DNA from: Halomonas borealis
GTDB lineage: Bacteria; Pseudomonadota; Gammaproteobacteria; Pseudomonadales; Halomonadaceae
Length of the DNA: 64,000 nucleotides
NCBI RefSeq assembly: GCF_004798905.1
Contig: NZ_SDMO01000010.1
Location: 1 to 64,000, forward strand
Direction of reading: 5' to 3'
Position numbers and translations under genes: made by a program. Below the pieces are notes generated by a model. The model was not told the DNA's origin and made no database searches. It saw nothing but the letters and a program-made list of their open reading frames with translations. Shown piece after piece: positions 17,675 to 25,462 of the stretch (position 1 is the first letter of the stretch; each line of letters starts with the position of its first letter).

Positions 17675-18814
17675 TTAACCGGCGGAGTCGCCCGTTTCGA
17701 CTCCGCCCTCTTGCCGGCCGCTGGCCGGCTCCGGAAGGCTCGACAACCAGGCCTCGGCCTCCTGCTCGCCCGAATCACGCGCCTTCCTCAGCGCCTCGCC
17801 GGCGATCTCCCATGCGCCCCAACCGTGGGCCAACTCCCCCAACCTCATCCAGTCAGCGCCCTCCCCGCTACGTTCGGCGACGCTGCGCCAGGCGGCCAGG
17901 GCCTGCTCGTGATCCCGCGCCGCCTGCCAGGCGCGCGCCAGCAGGCGACGATTGGCGAGGTCGTCGGGTAACGTCTGCGCCTCGAGGGCGGCACTCAAGA
18001 GCTCGGCGGCCCGCGCCGGGGTGTCGCCAGCCAGGTGCAGGCGAATGCGCTGATGCAGGTCATCGCGACCCGACAGCACACCGCGCCGCCAGCCGGCTTC
18101 CCAGATCGCCGCCGCGCGCCCGGCATCACCCAGCCGCTGGGCGAGTGCCGCGGCACGACGCCAGGTATCGGCGTCACCGTCCGCGCGCTCAAGGCGACGC
18201 TCGATCAGCGCGAGCGCCTGTGAGTCGTCACCGGCACGCTGCAGCACGCTGGCGGCCAGCCGGGCCCGGGCCGCACCGGGATCGCCGTCGGCCTCCAGCG
18301 CGCGATTCACCCAGCGCGCCGCGCCGTCCCAGTCGTCCTCATCGGCCAGCAGCCGCGCCATCAGCCAGCGATCCTCCGCCGTGCCGTCATGACGCCGGAA
18401 CCATTCGCTCAGCAACGCCTGCGCCCGCGCGGGCTGCTCGCCGCGCAGGCGCAATCCCGCCTCCTGACGCAACCAACGATCCGCCTGGTCTGGGTCGACA
18501 CCGGCGACGCCACGCGCCGTGGCCAGATGCCCGGCGGCGGCGAGCGGGTCATCGAGGCGCGCCTCGGCGCTGGCGGCGAGCTGCAGATAGAGGGCACGCG
18601 CCCAGCGATCCGAGGCATTGCCACCGGCCAGCCGCTCGGCCTGGCCCAGGGCCCGCTCGCGCACGGCAGCGAACGCCGACTGCTCGAGCCGCTGCTCCAG
18701 GCCTTGCAGGTCGTCGATGCGGGCAGCGGATAGCGTCGGCGCCGCCAGCGCGGGTGACGCCAACAGCAGCCAGGCGGACAGGCATAACAGGCGAGGCGGG
18801 ATCAGGGTCTTCAT
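17675..18814 (-). CDS. TonB2-operon tetratricopeptide-repeat protein
   Basis: A 379-residue exported protein with a signal peptide (cleavage about residue 24, ALA-AP) and alpha-helical repeats of roughly 34 residues with alternating small and aromatic residues (for example ARWVNRALEADGDPGAARAR, AAIWEAGW, AWRSVAERSG), fitting TPR or Sel1-like folds. It is the last gene of the DUF3450-ttpC-exbB-exbD-tonB operon and overlaps tonB by four bases (ATGA). In Vibrio and other marine gammaproteobacteria a TPR protein occupies the same place; its precise role in TonB2 transport is not settled. Confidence 0.85.
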   Translation of the reverse strand: MKTLIPPRLLCLSAWLLLASPALAAPTLSAARIDDLQGLEQRLEQSAFAAVRERALGQAERLAGGNASDRWARALYLQLAASAEARLDDPLAAAGHLATARGVAGVDPDQADRWLRQEAGLRLRGEQPARAQALLSEWFRRHDGTAEDRWLMARLLADEDDWDGAARWVNRALEADGDPGAARARLAASVLQRAGDDSQALALIERRLERADGDADTWRRAAALAQRLGDAGRAAAIWEAGWRRGVLSGRDDLHQRIRLHLAGDTPARAAELLSAALEAQTLPDDLANRRLLARAWQAARDHEQALAAWRSVAERSGEGADWMRLGELAHGWGAWEIAGEALRKARDSGEQEAEAWLSSLPEPASGRQEGGVETGDSAG

Positions 18815-19563
18815 CTCAGCTGGAACTCCAGGCGCTGACGGGCCCGACGACGATGGTCGGCCGAGGTGAACTGCCAGCCGGCGATGGCGCGGCGGGCGAC
18901 CCGGTCGAAGACGCGGCGCGGGCTGCCCTCCACGACCTGGATGCTGTCGCGCTCGACGCCACCATCGCGGCGGATGATGAACTGCACCACCACATGCCCC
19001 TCGAGGCCACGCCGTCGGGCCCGCGAAGGATATTCGGGCGGCACCTGATGCGTGGCCTGTGCGGAGCTGCCGACATCCACGGGCTCGTTGGAGCTGGCTT
19101 CGGGCGCCGGCGATGCGCTGGCGGATTCGCTGGGTGCGGCCTGGCTCGGCGCGGGGTCCGGAGACGGCTCCGGCTGTGGTTCTGGCTCCGGCTGTGGTTC
19201 GGGCTCCGGCTGTGGCTGCGGTTCCGGCGGCGTCTCGGTAAGCTCCGGCAAGGCCTCGTCCACCGGCGTCTGCGGCGTCTCCATCGGCGGCAGCTCCGGC
19301 TCCGGCAACGAGATGGCGCTATCGACCTGCGGCGCGGGCGCCGGCTGAGGGGGCGGCGTCGGCGCACTGGGCGGGGATGGGGGCGCCGCACTGGCGGTCG
19401 CGGCCGGCTCCGGTGCCTTTTCGGCCGGCGCCTCGGCCAGCGTCATGGTGACCTCCTGACGCGGCTCGGGCTCGGCCTCGGGGGGCGCCACCAGCCCCGC
19501 CAACAGCGCGAACAGTGCCAGTGTCAGGGCCGCGCCGGCCAGCAGCGAAACCGGTAACCGCAT
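18811..19563 (-). CDS. tonB: TonB2-type energy transducer
   Basis: TonB transmits proton-motive force from ExbB/ExbD to outer-membrane receptors. The 250-residue protein has one N-terminal membrane anchor (LLAGAALTLALFALLAG, about 7-23), a long Pro/Glu/Gln spacer with PEPEPQ repeats (about 60-150) to cross the periplasm, and a C-terminal TonB domain (about 165-250) with the hallmark PPEYPSRARRRGLEGHVVVQF. It shares one base with the exbD stop codon and overlaps the TPR gene. Probably iron-regulated through the Fur-like site upstream of the operon. Confidence 0.95.
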   Translation of the reverse strand: MRLPVSLLAGAALTLALFALLAGLVAPPEAEPEPRQEVTMTLAEAPAEKAPEPAATASAAPPSPPSAPTPPPQPAPAPQVDSAISLPEPELPPMETPQTPVDEALPELTETPPEPQPQPEPEPQPEPEPQPEPSPDPAPSQAAPSESASASPAPEASSNEPVDVGSSAQATHQVPPEYPSRARRRGLEGHVVVQFIIRRDGGVERDSIQVVEGSPRRVFDRVARRAIAGWQFTSADHRRRARQRLEFQLR

Positions 19564-19970
19564 CAGTCTGCGCTCCGTTGAGCGGCCACCGCCACGTTAT
19601 CGACGTCGGCCTCGCGCAGCCGGTCCATGACCTCGATCAACACGCCCGTGGTGGCATCGCGATCGGCCTGGATCACCACCGAACCATCATCGCTGACCAG
19701 GCCCGCCACGCGAGGCCCGATCCGATGCAGATCCACCGGCTCGCCGTCGACCCATACCGCGCCTTCCGGGGTGATCGCCACCAGCACCTGCACGTCGGGA
19801 CGCGGCGAGGCCGCCGAGGATTCGGGGCGCTCGATCTCGACACCACTCTCCTTGATGAAGCTGGTGGTGACGATGAAGAAGATCAGCATGATGAAGACCA
19901 CGTCCAGCATCGGGGTCAGGTTGACCTCGCTGCTCTCCTCGCTGGTCGCGGCCAGTCGGCGTCTACGCAT
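19563..19970 (-). CDS. exbD: ExbD2 biopolymer transport protein
   Basis: ExbD is the proton-channel partner of ExbB. The 135-residue product starts at ATG 19970, eight bases inside the exbB2 end, giving the expected MRRRR cytoplasmic N-terminus; a 49-residue upstream extension is exbB shadow. The single membrane segment contains the essential aspartate in NLTPMLDVVFIMLIFF, followed by a periplasmic domain. Middle gene of the TonB2 operon. Confidence 0.95.
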   Translation of the reverse strand: MRRRRLAATSEESSEVNLTPMLDVVFIMLIFFIVTTSFIKESGVEIERPESSAASPRPDVQVLVAITPEGAVWVDGEPVDLHRIGPRVAGLVSDDGSVVIQADRDATTGVLIEVMDRLREADVDNVAVAAQRSAD

Positions 19971-20499
19971 GTGCGTCCTCCGCGGCGCGTGCCAGGCGGT
20001 CGTGCAGCCGCTGATCCTCACGCCGGATGATGTGTTCGAGACGAGCGATGAACAAGAGCCCCACCACCGAGACCGCCATGCCGCTGAGCGTCGGCAGGGT
20101 CGCCCGGGCCACGCCATCGGCCATCGCCCGGGCCTGATTGACCTCGCTCACCGACAGGCTCTCGAAGACGGTGATCATGCCGGTGACCGTGCCGAGCAGG
20201 CCGAACAGCGGGCAGACCACCACCAGCAGCTTCAACCAGGGCAGCGGTGCCCTCAGCCGCGCGATCAGTTCACGGGTCCAGACCTCGCGCAGGGTCAGGG
20301 CGCTCCAGCTGACGCGATCTTCACGGGCCACCCAGCGTGTCACCAGGGAACGGCGCGCCGGATGGTAATGAAAGCGGAAGAACCACCAGCGCTCCAGGCC
20401 CAACGAGAACAGCAGCACCGCCACGCCGATGATGACCACCAGCACCGGGCCGCCGGCCTCGACCAGCCAGGCCAGGGAATTAAGCCAGGGCATCGGCAT
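19963..20499 (-). CDS. exbB: ExbB2 biopolymer transport protein
   Basis: A 178-residue MotA/TolQ/ExbB family protein with three membrane segments (about 12-32, 85-110, 130-155) and the conserved LFGLLGTVTGMITVF motif of the proton channel. It is shorter than classical ExbB, as is usual for the ExbB2 type. The start overlaps ttpC by 20 bases; ATG 20499 and ATG 20493 are both possible. With ExbD2, TonB and TtpC it forms the TonB2 inner-membrane complex. Confidence 0.93.
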   Translation of the reverse strand: MPMPWLNSLAWLVEAGGPVLVVIIGVAVLLFSLGLERWWFFRFHYHPARRSLVTRWVAREDRVSWSALTLREVWTRELIARLRAPLPWLKLLVVVCPLFGLLGTVTGMITVFESLSVSEVNQARAMADGVARATLPTLSGMAVSVVGLLFIARLEHIIRREDQRLHDRLARAAEDAHA

Positions 20500-21880
20500 G
20501 GCGCGGCGTCATCTGGGCGGAAGCGGCGTCGCCGCCGGCCTCCAGGGTATCGGCGAGCACGGCGCTGGCTCGTCCCTCGAGGATGCCGATCAGCGAGCGG
20601 CTGCGGCTGGATAGCGCGGTCTGGGCGAACAGCAACGGCACCGCGGTGATCAGGCCCAGCACCGTGGTCACCAGGGCCTGGCTGATCCCGCCGGCCATCA
20701 ACTGCGGATCACCGGTGCCGAATACGGTGATCGACTGGAAGGTCACGATCATGCCGGTAACGGTGCCGAGCAGGCCCAGCAGAGGTGCCACCGCGGCGAG
20801 CATCTTGACCATGCCCTGACCGCGTTCGAGCCTCGGCTGTTCGGCCAGCAGCGCCTCGTCGAGCCGCGCCTCGAGTGCCTCCGGCGCATGACCCGGGCCG
20901 AGGGCGTGGAAACGCTGGAGCACGCGCCCCAGCGGGTTGTCGTCACGCAGCCGCTCGAGGTCGCCGAGCTGACGTCGCAGCCGCACGGTCACCCGTGCCA
21001 GGTAGAGATACTGGCCCAGCGCCACCAGCAGCCCGGCGAGGCCCAACGCCACGACCACATAGCCCACGGCACCGCCCTGCTGGAAGCGCTCCCAGAGGTT
21101 CGGCGTCTGGGCCATGGCGTCGATGACCTGGCCGTCGGCCGGGTCGAAGGCCAGGCGATCGCCCTGCCCTTGCTGGAAGGCCGTCAGGCGCTCGGCGACC
21201 GCGTTCGGTGTCTTGGGCAATACCACCAGACGCTCGGCATCGCCCGAGCGCGCCAGCAGGCGGCCGTTGGCAGTGGCCGCCTGCAGGTCACCGAGGCGGA
21301 TCAGCGACTGCTCGGCGACCTCGCCGTCGGCGCCGGCCACCGGGGCCTCGAGCTCGACCACGCGCCCCGTTTCCCGGGTCAGCGCCATCAGGCTGTCGGC
21401 CAGGCCCGCCACCTGGTCGGCGTCGGGGATGCCATCGGCCTCCAGGCGTGGCGGCAGCTCGGCGTCGCCGCCGAGGGTCAGCCAGCTGTCGGCGAGGTCG
21501 TCACGCAGCTCACCGCTGACGCCGGCCACCTCGTCGAAGACCGCCTGGAGATCGCCCCCCTGCTCCTGGCGGCGGGCGTTCAGGGCATCGAGCGCCTCGC
21601 GCTGTGATTGCTGACGCGCATCCAGCTCATCGCGTCGCTCGCGAACGCCGGCCAGCGCCTCCTGTGCCTCGGCCAGCGCCGCCTCCAGGGCCTGGCGGTC
21701 GTCGACCAGCTCGGCCAGGCGAGCGTTGTCGCGCGCCTCGGCGGCCTCGCGCTCGGCGCGCAGGGTCGACAGCGGTGCAGCATCATCGGGCACGGCGGCC
21801 GACTGGGCCTGGGCGAGCAGCGGCGCACCCGCCAGCCACAGGCCCGCCAGCGCGGCACGCATCACGGTCGGCAGGGTCAT
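20480..21880 (-). CDS. ttpC: TtpC-like TonB2 complex protein (MotA/TolQ/ExbB domain with long periplasmic N-terminus)
   Basis: A 466-residue protein with a signal peptide (cleavage near AQAQSA, residue 27), an extended N-terminal region predicted coiled coil (about 30-130, rich in Glu/Arg/Ala heptads), and a C-terminal MotA/TolQ/ExbB channel domain (about 270-440) with LLGLLGTVTGMIVTF. This architecture defines TtpC, which in Vibrio is required for TonB2-dependent but not TonB1-dependent siderophore uptake. It shares one base with the upstream DUF3450 gene and overlaps exbB2. Confidence 0.9.
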   Translation of the reverse strand: MTLPTVMRAALAGLWLAGAPLLAQAQSAAVPDDAAPLSTLRAEREAAEARDNARLAELVDDRQALEAALAEAQEALAGVRERRDELDARQQSQREALDALNARRQEQGGDLQAVFDEVAGVSGELRDDLADSWLTLGGDAELPPRLEADGIPDADQVAGLADSLMALTRETGRVVELEAPVAGADGEVAEQSLIRLGDLQAATANGRLLARSGDAERLVVLPKTPNAVAERLTAFQQGQGDRLAFDPADGQVIDAMAQTPNLWERFQQGGAVGYVVVALGLAGLLVALGQYLYLARVTVRLRRQLGDLERLRDDNPLGRVLQRFHALGPGHAPEALEARLDEALLAEQPRLERGQGMVKMLAAVAPLLGLLGTVTGMIVTFQSITVFGTGDPQLMAGGISQALVTTVLGLITAVPLLFAQTALSSRSRSLIGILEGRASAVLADTLEAGGDAASAQMTPRHADALA

Positions 21881-22680
21881 CAGGCGTCCTCCCCGGCTGA
21901 AGCCTCGGAGCGCGAGCCGGATTGAGAGATGGGTTGGGAGATCGGCAGGTTCAGCAGTGCCGGGGCGCGGCGTTCGTGGGCGATGGCCAGACCCTTGCGG
22001 ACCTCGTCTCGAGCCGCATCATCGAGCGGCCGCCATTCACCCTGCGCGGCATCCCACACGCCTCCCTGGCGACCATCGGGCGCCAGGTAATACCAGCCGA
22101 CCCGCCCCAGGCGCAGGAAATCCACCTCGCGGGGGGTGTCACCCGCGAGCCGGCCACGCCAGGCATCGATCCCGCGACCGTAATCGAGCTCGGCACGCCA
22201 CGCCGCCAACACGCGGGACAGCTTCTCGTCGCGGCTCGTCTCGGGGTCGGCCAGGCGCTCCTCGAGGCTCTCCACCCGCGCCACGCGTTCGTCGTGCAGG
22301 AAGGGCATGTCGCGCTCCACCCAGGCACGCAGGCGCTCGACCATGTCGCGCATCAGGCCCGGGAGGGCCTCGCGCGTCCCGGCCAGCGTGGAAAGCGCCT
22401 CGTCGCGGCGAGTCAGGGTCTCGGACTGGCGCTCGACCAACGGCGCCAGCTCGGCATTGTAGGCACTCAGCCGGCGCGTCTCCTGGCGAGCCTGGCGCAG
22501 CGCCTGAAGCTTGTCGCGCACGTCATCGTCGGCGTTGTCGATGCGTGCCTGAAGCTCGGCCTGGCTGCGCTGGGCATCGAGGGCCTCGTCACGCAGCGTC
22601 GACTGCGCCGTCGCCGTGCCGGCCATGAGCAACGCGAGGCCCGCCACGGCAAGGCGGAGCCTGGGTTGGGGATAGGTCAC
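21880..22680 (-). CDS. DUF3450 periplasmic protein, first gene of TonB2 operon
   Basis: A 266-residue protein with a signal peptide (about residues 1-25, ending GTATA-QS), a long coiled coil (about 28-125, AELQARIDNADDDVRDKLQ onward), and a small C-terminal domain with GWYYLAPDGRQGGVWD. The family is nearly always next to ttpC and is thought to act with it, though its role is unknown. The start is GTG at 22680 with GGAG seven bases upstream. A Fur-box-like sequence lies about 50-70 bases before it. Confidence 0.88.
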   Translation of the reverse strand: MTYPQPRLRLAVAGLALLMAGTATAQSTLRDEALDAQRSQAELQARIDNADDDVRDKLQALRQARQETRRLSAYNAELAPLVERQSETLTRRDEALSTLAGTREALPGLMRDMVERLRAWVERDMPFLHDERVARVESLEERLADPETSRDEKLSRVLAAWRAELDYGRGIDAWRGRLAGDTPREVDFLRLGRVGWYYLAPDGRQGGVWDAAQGEWRPLDDAARDEVRKGLAIAHERRAPALLNLPISQPISQSGSRSEASAGEDA

Positions 22681-22727
22681 GCTTGTCTCCGAAACTTCCA
22701 GCAGATGCGCAGCACCCTACTCTGAAC

Positions 22728-22748
22728 AAGAATAGTTATCAATGATAG
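22728..22748. promoter_or_regulatory. Fur-box-like operator between TonB2 operon and divergent gene
   Basis: An AT-rich island in otherwise G+C-rich DNA, reading TTGATAACTATTCTTG on the minus strand with an inverted TATCA-ATG-ATA core, close to the pseudomonad Fur consensus of GATAAT/ATTATC half sites. It overlaps a possible minus-strand promoter (TTGATA, 17 bases, TAGGGT). Iron regulation of the TonB2 operon is the expected outcome. Confidence 0.6.
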
Positions 22749-22852
22749 AGTGCCTCTATGCCATCGCCCCGGCACTCTGCCGCCCGGGCCGATCGCTCGA
22801 CTTCGCCACGGTGGGCGAAGACGCCTCGACATCACGACAGGACGGCCATGCC

Positions 22853-23281
22853 ATGCCGGCGGAACGCGCCCAGCTACACCATACCTGCATCTTCCTCGCG
22901 GTTTCCTTCCGGGCAATTCGACAGGACCTCGAGACGCGGGGAGCGACGCCCGAGACGCCTTGCTGGCTGGATACCCGGCTGATCGAGATGCTGGCCGTCG
23001 AGCTGCGCGGCTGTCGCGACGCCGCCGGCGCGTATCCAGCGGCCCGGGAAGCGCTCGACATCGCCCTCAGCCACGCGGCCCTGCTGCTGGCCCAGTGCCC
23101 CGGCGCGCTGGACAGAGAGCGCTGCAGGCGCCAGCTCGAGACCGTCATTTCCCCATTGCAGGACGCCGGTGCCCGGCTGACCGCGGCACGCTCATCGCCT
23201 CCACAGGCGAACCGCTGGCAGGCCGTGAGCCACCGTCTGAGTCGCTGGCTACGCCACCGATCCGCCCCTGCCGATGAGTGA
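22853..23281 (+). CDS. Hypothetical protein divergent from TonB2 operon
   Basis: A 142-residue soluble protein starting MPAERAQLHH, with AGGA about ten bases upstream. It is mostly alpha-helical in appearance and has four cysteines (CW, GCRD, AQCPG, RCRRQ); no signal peptide or membrane segment is seen. I do not recognise the family. It faces away from the TonB2 operon across a shared Fur-like site, so an iron-related role is plausible but inferred. An open frame also exists on the other strand here, but it has no ribosome-binding site and is rich in Arg/Ser. An upstream in-frame ATG at 22742 would overlap the operator and is unlikely. Confidence 0.6.
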   Translation: MPAERAQLHHTCIFLAVSFRAIRQDLETRGATPETPCWLDTRLIEMLAVELRGCRDAAGAYPAAREALDIALSHAALLLAQCPGALDRERCRRQLETVISPLQDAGARLTAARSSPPQANRWQAVSHRLSRWLRHRSAPADE

Positions 23282-23398
23282 CCCACCAACGGCGACGGGC
23301 CGGCCCCTCCGCGGAGAGACCGACCCGTTATCCACCGCCCTGGGCGGTCAAGCCGTCGATCATCGAGCGCGCCACCGGCGTGGGTCTCGTGTCCTCGT

Positions 23399-24337
23399 TT
23401 ACAGCTTGCTCTCGAGCTCCGGCAAGGCCTCGAACAGATCCGCCACGAGGCCATAATCGGCCACCTGGAAGATCGGCGCTTCCTCGTCCTTGTTGATGGC
23501 GACGATCACCTTGGAGTCCTTCATCCCCGCCAGGTGCTGGATCGCGCCCGAGATGCCCACCGCGACATACAATTCCGGGGCCACGATCTTGCCGGTCTGG
23601 CCGACCTGCATGTCGTTGGCCACGAAGCCGGCATCGACCGCGGCGCGCGAGGCGCCGATGGCCGCGCCGAGCTTGTCGGCGATGCCGTCGAGCAGCTGGA
23701 AGTTCTCGCCGCTACCCATGCCCCGGCCGCCGGAGACCACGACCTTGGCGGCGCCGAGCTCGGGGCGATCGCTCTGCTCGAGCCGCTCGTCGATGAACGA
23801 AGACAGCGCGTTGTCGACGCCGTTATCGATGGCCTCGATGGCACCACCGCCCGTCTCGCCCACCGCATCGAAGGCGGTGGGACGCACGGTGATCACCTTC
23901 AGCGCGTCCTCGCTGTGCACGGTGGCGATGGCATTGCCGGCATAGATCGGACGCTTGAAGGTATCGGCGCTCTCCACGGCGATGATCTCGGAGATCTGGC
24001 TGACGTCGCTGAGCGCGGCGAGGCGCGGCAGCACGTTCTTGCCGGTGGTGGAAGCGGTCGCCAGCACGTGGCCGTAGTCGCCGGACAGCGCGACCAGCAG
24101 GTCACCCAGCGGCTCGGCCAGCTGATGGGCGTAGACCGCGTCATCGGCGACGCGAACCCGGCTCACGCCATCGAGTCGGGCGGCGGCCTCGGCGATGGCC
24201 GAGACGCCTTCACCGGCGACCAGCACGTCGATATCGCCACCACCATCTCGTGCAATCTGCTGTGCCGCGGCGACCACATGGGCGGTGGCCTCGGCCAGCT
24301 GGCCGTCGTGATGTTCGGCTAGAACCAGAATGCTCAT
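23399..24337 (-). CDS. etfA: Electron transfer flavoprotein, alpha subunit
   Basis: ETF collects electrons from acyl-CoA and other dehydrogenases. The 312-residue alpha subunit starts [12 protein letters not shown] at ATG 24337, with AGGAG nine bases upstream (a start eleven codons earlier is rejected). The C-terminal FAD domain shows [53 protein letters not shown] and the final [12 protein letters not shown]. Follows etfB by 29 bases; the pair is divergent from ETF-ubiquinone oxidoreductase. Confidence 0.97.
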   Translation of the reverse strand: MSILVLAEHHDGQLAEATAHVVAAAQQIARDGGGDIDVLVAGEGVSAIAEAAARLDGVSRVRVADDAVYAHQLAEPLGDLLVALSGDYGHVLATASTTGKNVLPRLAALSDVSQISEIIAVESADTFKRPIYAGNAIATVHSEDALKVITVRPTAFDAVGETGGGAIEAIDNGVDNALSSFIDERLEQSDRPELGAAKVVVSGGRGMGSGENFQLLDGIADKLGAAIGASRAAVDAGFVANDMQVGQTGKIVAPELYVAVGISGAIQHLAGMKDSKVIVAINKDEEAPIFQVADYGLVADLFEALPELESKL

Positions 24338-24366
24338 CCGATCGACTCCTCTCAAAGCAGCTGTTG

Positions 24367-25116
24367 TCAAAGCACCTTGGCTTCGTTCTTGAGTTTGTCC
24401 ACGAGCTCGTCCACGGAGCCCACCTTGACGCCGCCCTGGCGCTCGGCCGGCGGCTCGACGGCGACCCGCTTGAGGCCGGAGTCCACCGACACGCCCAGCT
24501 CATCGGGCGTCTTGGTATCCAGCGGCTTCTTCTTGGCCTTCATGATGTCGGGCAGCTTGGCGTAGCGCGGCTCGTTCAAGCGCAGATCGGTGGTGACGAT
24601 GGCCGGCAGCTTCAGCGCGACGGTCTGCAGGCCGCCATCGATCTCGCGGGTGACCTTGAGGGTATCGCCGTCGACTTCGACCTCGGAGGCGAAGGTGCCC
24701 TGGGGGCGACCGGTCAACGCGGCGAGCATCTGCCCCACCTGATTGTTATCGCTGTCGATGGCCTGCTTGCCGAGGATGGTCAGCTGTGGCTGCTCCTCGC
24801 CGACCACCTTGGCCAGCAGCTTGGCCGCGGCCAGCGACTCGACGGGAGCCTCGGTCTGCACGTGGATGGCACGGTCGGCACCCAACGCCAGCGCGGTGCG
24901 CAGCTGTTCCTGGGCGGCCTTGGGGCCCACGGTGACCGCCACCACCTCGCTGGCCACGCCCTTTTCCTTGAGCCGTACCGCCTCTTCCACGGCGATCTCG
25001 CAGAAGGGATTCATGGCCATCTTGACGTTGGTGAGGTCGACGTCGGAGTGGTCCGGCTTGACCCGGATCTTGACGTTGTAGTCGATGACGCGTTTGACCG
25101 CGACGAGTACCTTCAT
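24367..25116 (-). CDS. etfB: Electron transfer flavoprotein, beta subunit
   Basis: The 249-residue beta subunit binds AMP and helps form the FAD site of ETF. It begins [20 protein letters not shown] at ATG 25116 with GAGGA seven bases upstream. The AMP-binding signature includes [19 protein letters not shown] and the [17 protein letters not shown] block near residues 120-140. First gene of etfBA. An in-frame extension of 44 codons upstream lacks a ribosome-binding site. Confidence 0.97.
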   Translation of the reverse strand: MKVLVAVKRVIDYNVKIRVKPDHSDVDLTNVKMAMNPFCEIAVEEAVRLKEKGVASEVVAVTVGPKAAQEQLRTALALGADRAIHVQTEAPVESLAAAKLLAKVVGEEQPQLTILGKQAIDSDNNQVGQMLAALTGRPQGTFASEVEVDGDTLKVTREIDGGLQTVALKLPAIVTTDLRLNEPRYAKLPDIMKAKKKPLDTKTPDELGVSVDSGLKRVAVEPPAERQGGVKVGSVDELVDKLKNEAKVL

Positions 25117-25220
25117 AATGTCCTCGCTGGGTTCTTCGGAACCTGGGAAACGGGGCTCGGCGACCCACGGGTGAAACGCGCCATCGGCCTTTTTGATAGA
25201 ACCGACCGATATGCTTTTAT

Positions 25221-25242
25221 GCGTTTCATGCAAGCGTTTGAT
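25221..25242. repeat. Short direct repeat in the etfB/ETF-QO intergenic region
   Basis: GCGTTTCAT (25221-25229) and GCGTTTGAT (25234-25242) repeat with a 13-base period in an AT-richer stretch of the 346-base divergent control region. It could be a regulator site; nothing identifies the regulator. Elsewhere in this gap there is a 6-bp TCCCCG/CGGGGA hairpin and a -10-like TATCAT (25354-25359) facing ETF-QO. Confidence 0.35.
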
Positions 25243-25462
25243 AGGCACCTGGCCGAAAAAACTCCTTCAATGTGCCACACCCCGGGTGACTCCAACAATC
25301 CCCGTCATGCCGGGGATCGGGCTTTGCGGTTTCTCCCCCGCAATCAATGCGGCTATCATGCCCACCAGGGGAGTTCCCCAGAGCCAACGACCGTTTCAAG
25401 AGCCTGTCGACGCGAGCGGAGCCAAGAGGCCGGGCGTCGTCGGCTGGGAGGAGAAGCATACA

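Noticed and set aside
22756-23454. 232-codon minus-strand frame opposite the hypothetical gene at 22853
   Set aside because: It overlaps the Fur-like operator and the etfA 3' end, lacks a ribosome-binding site, and its composition (Arg/Ser-rich) is typical of antisense frames.
25193-25462. 90-codon N-terminal extension of ETF-QO
   Set aside because: It covers the divergent control region; the family starts shortly before the GAGPSG motif, and GGAGGAG precedes ATG 25463.
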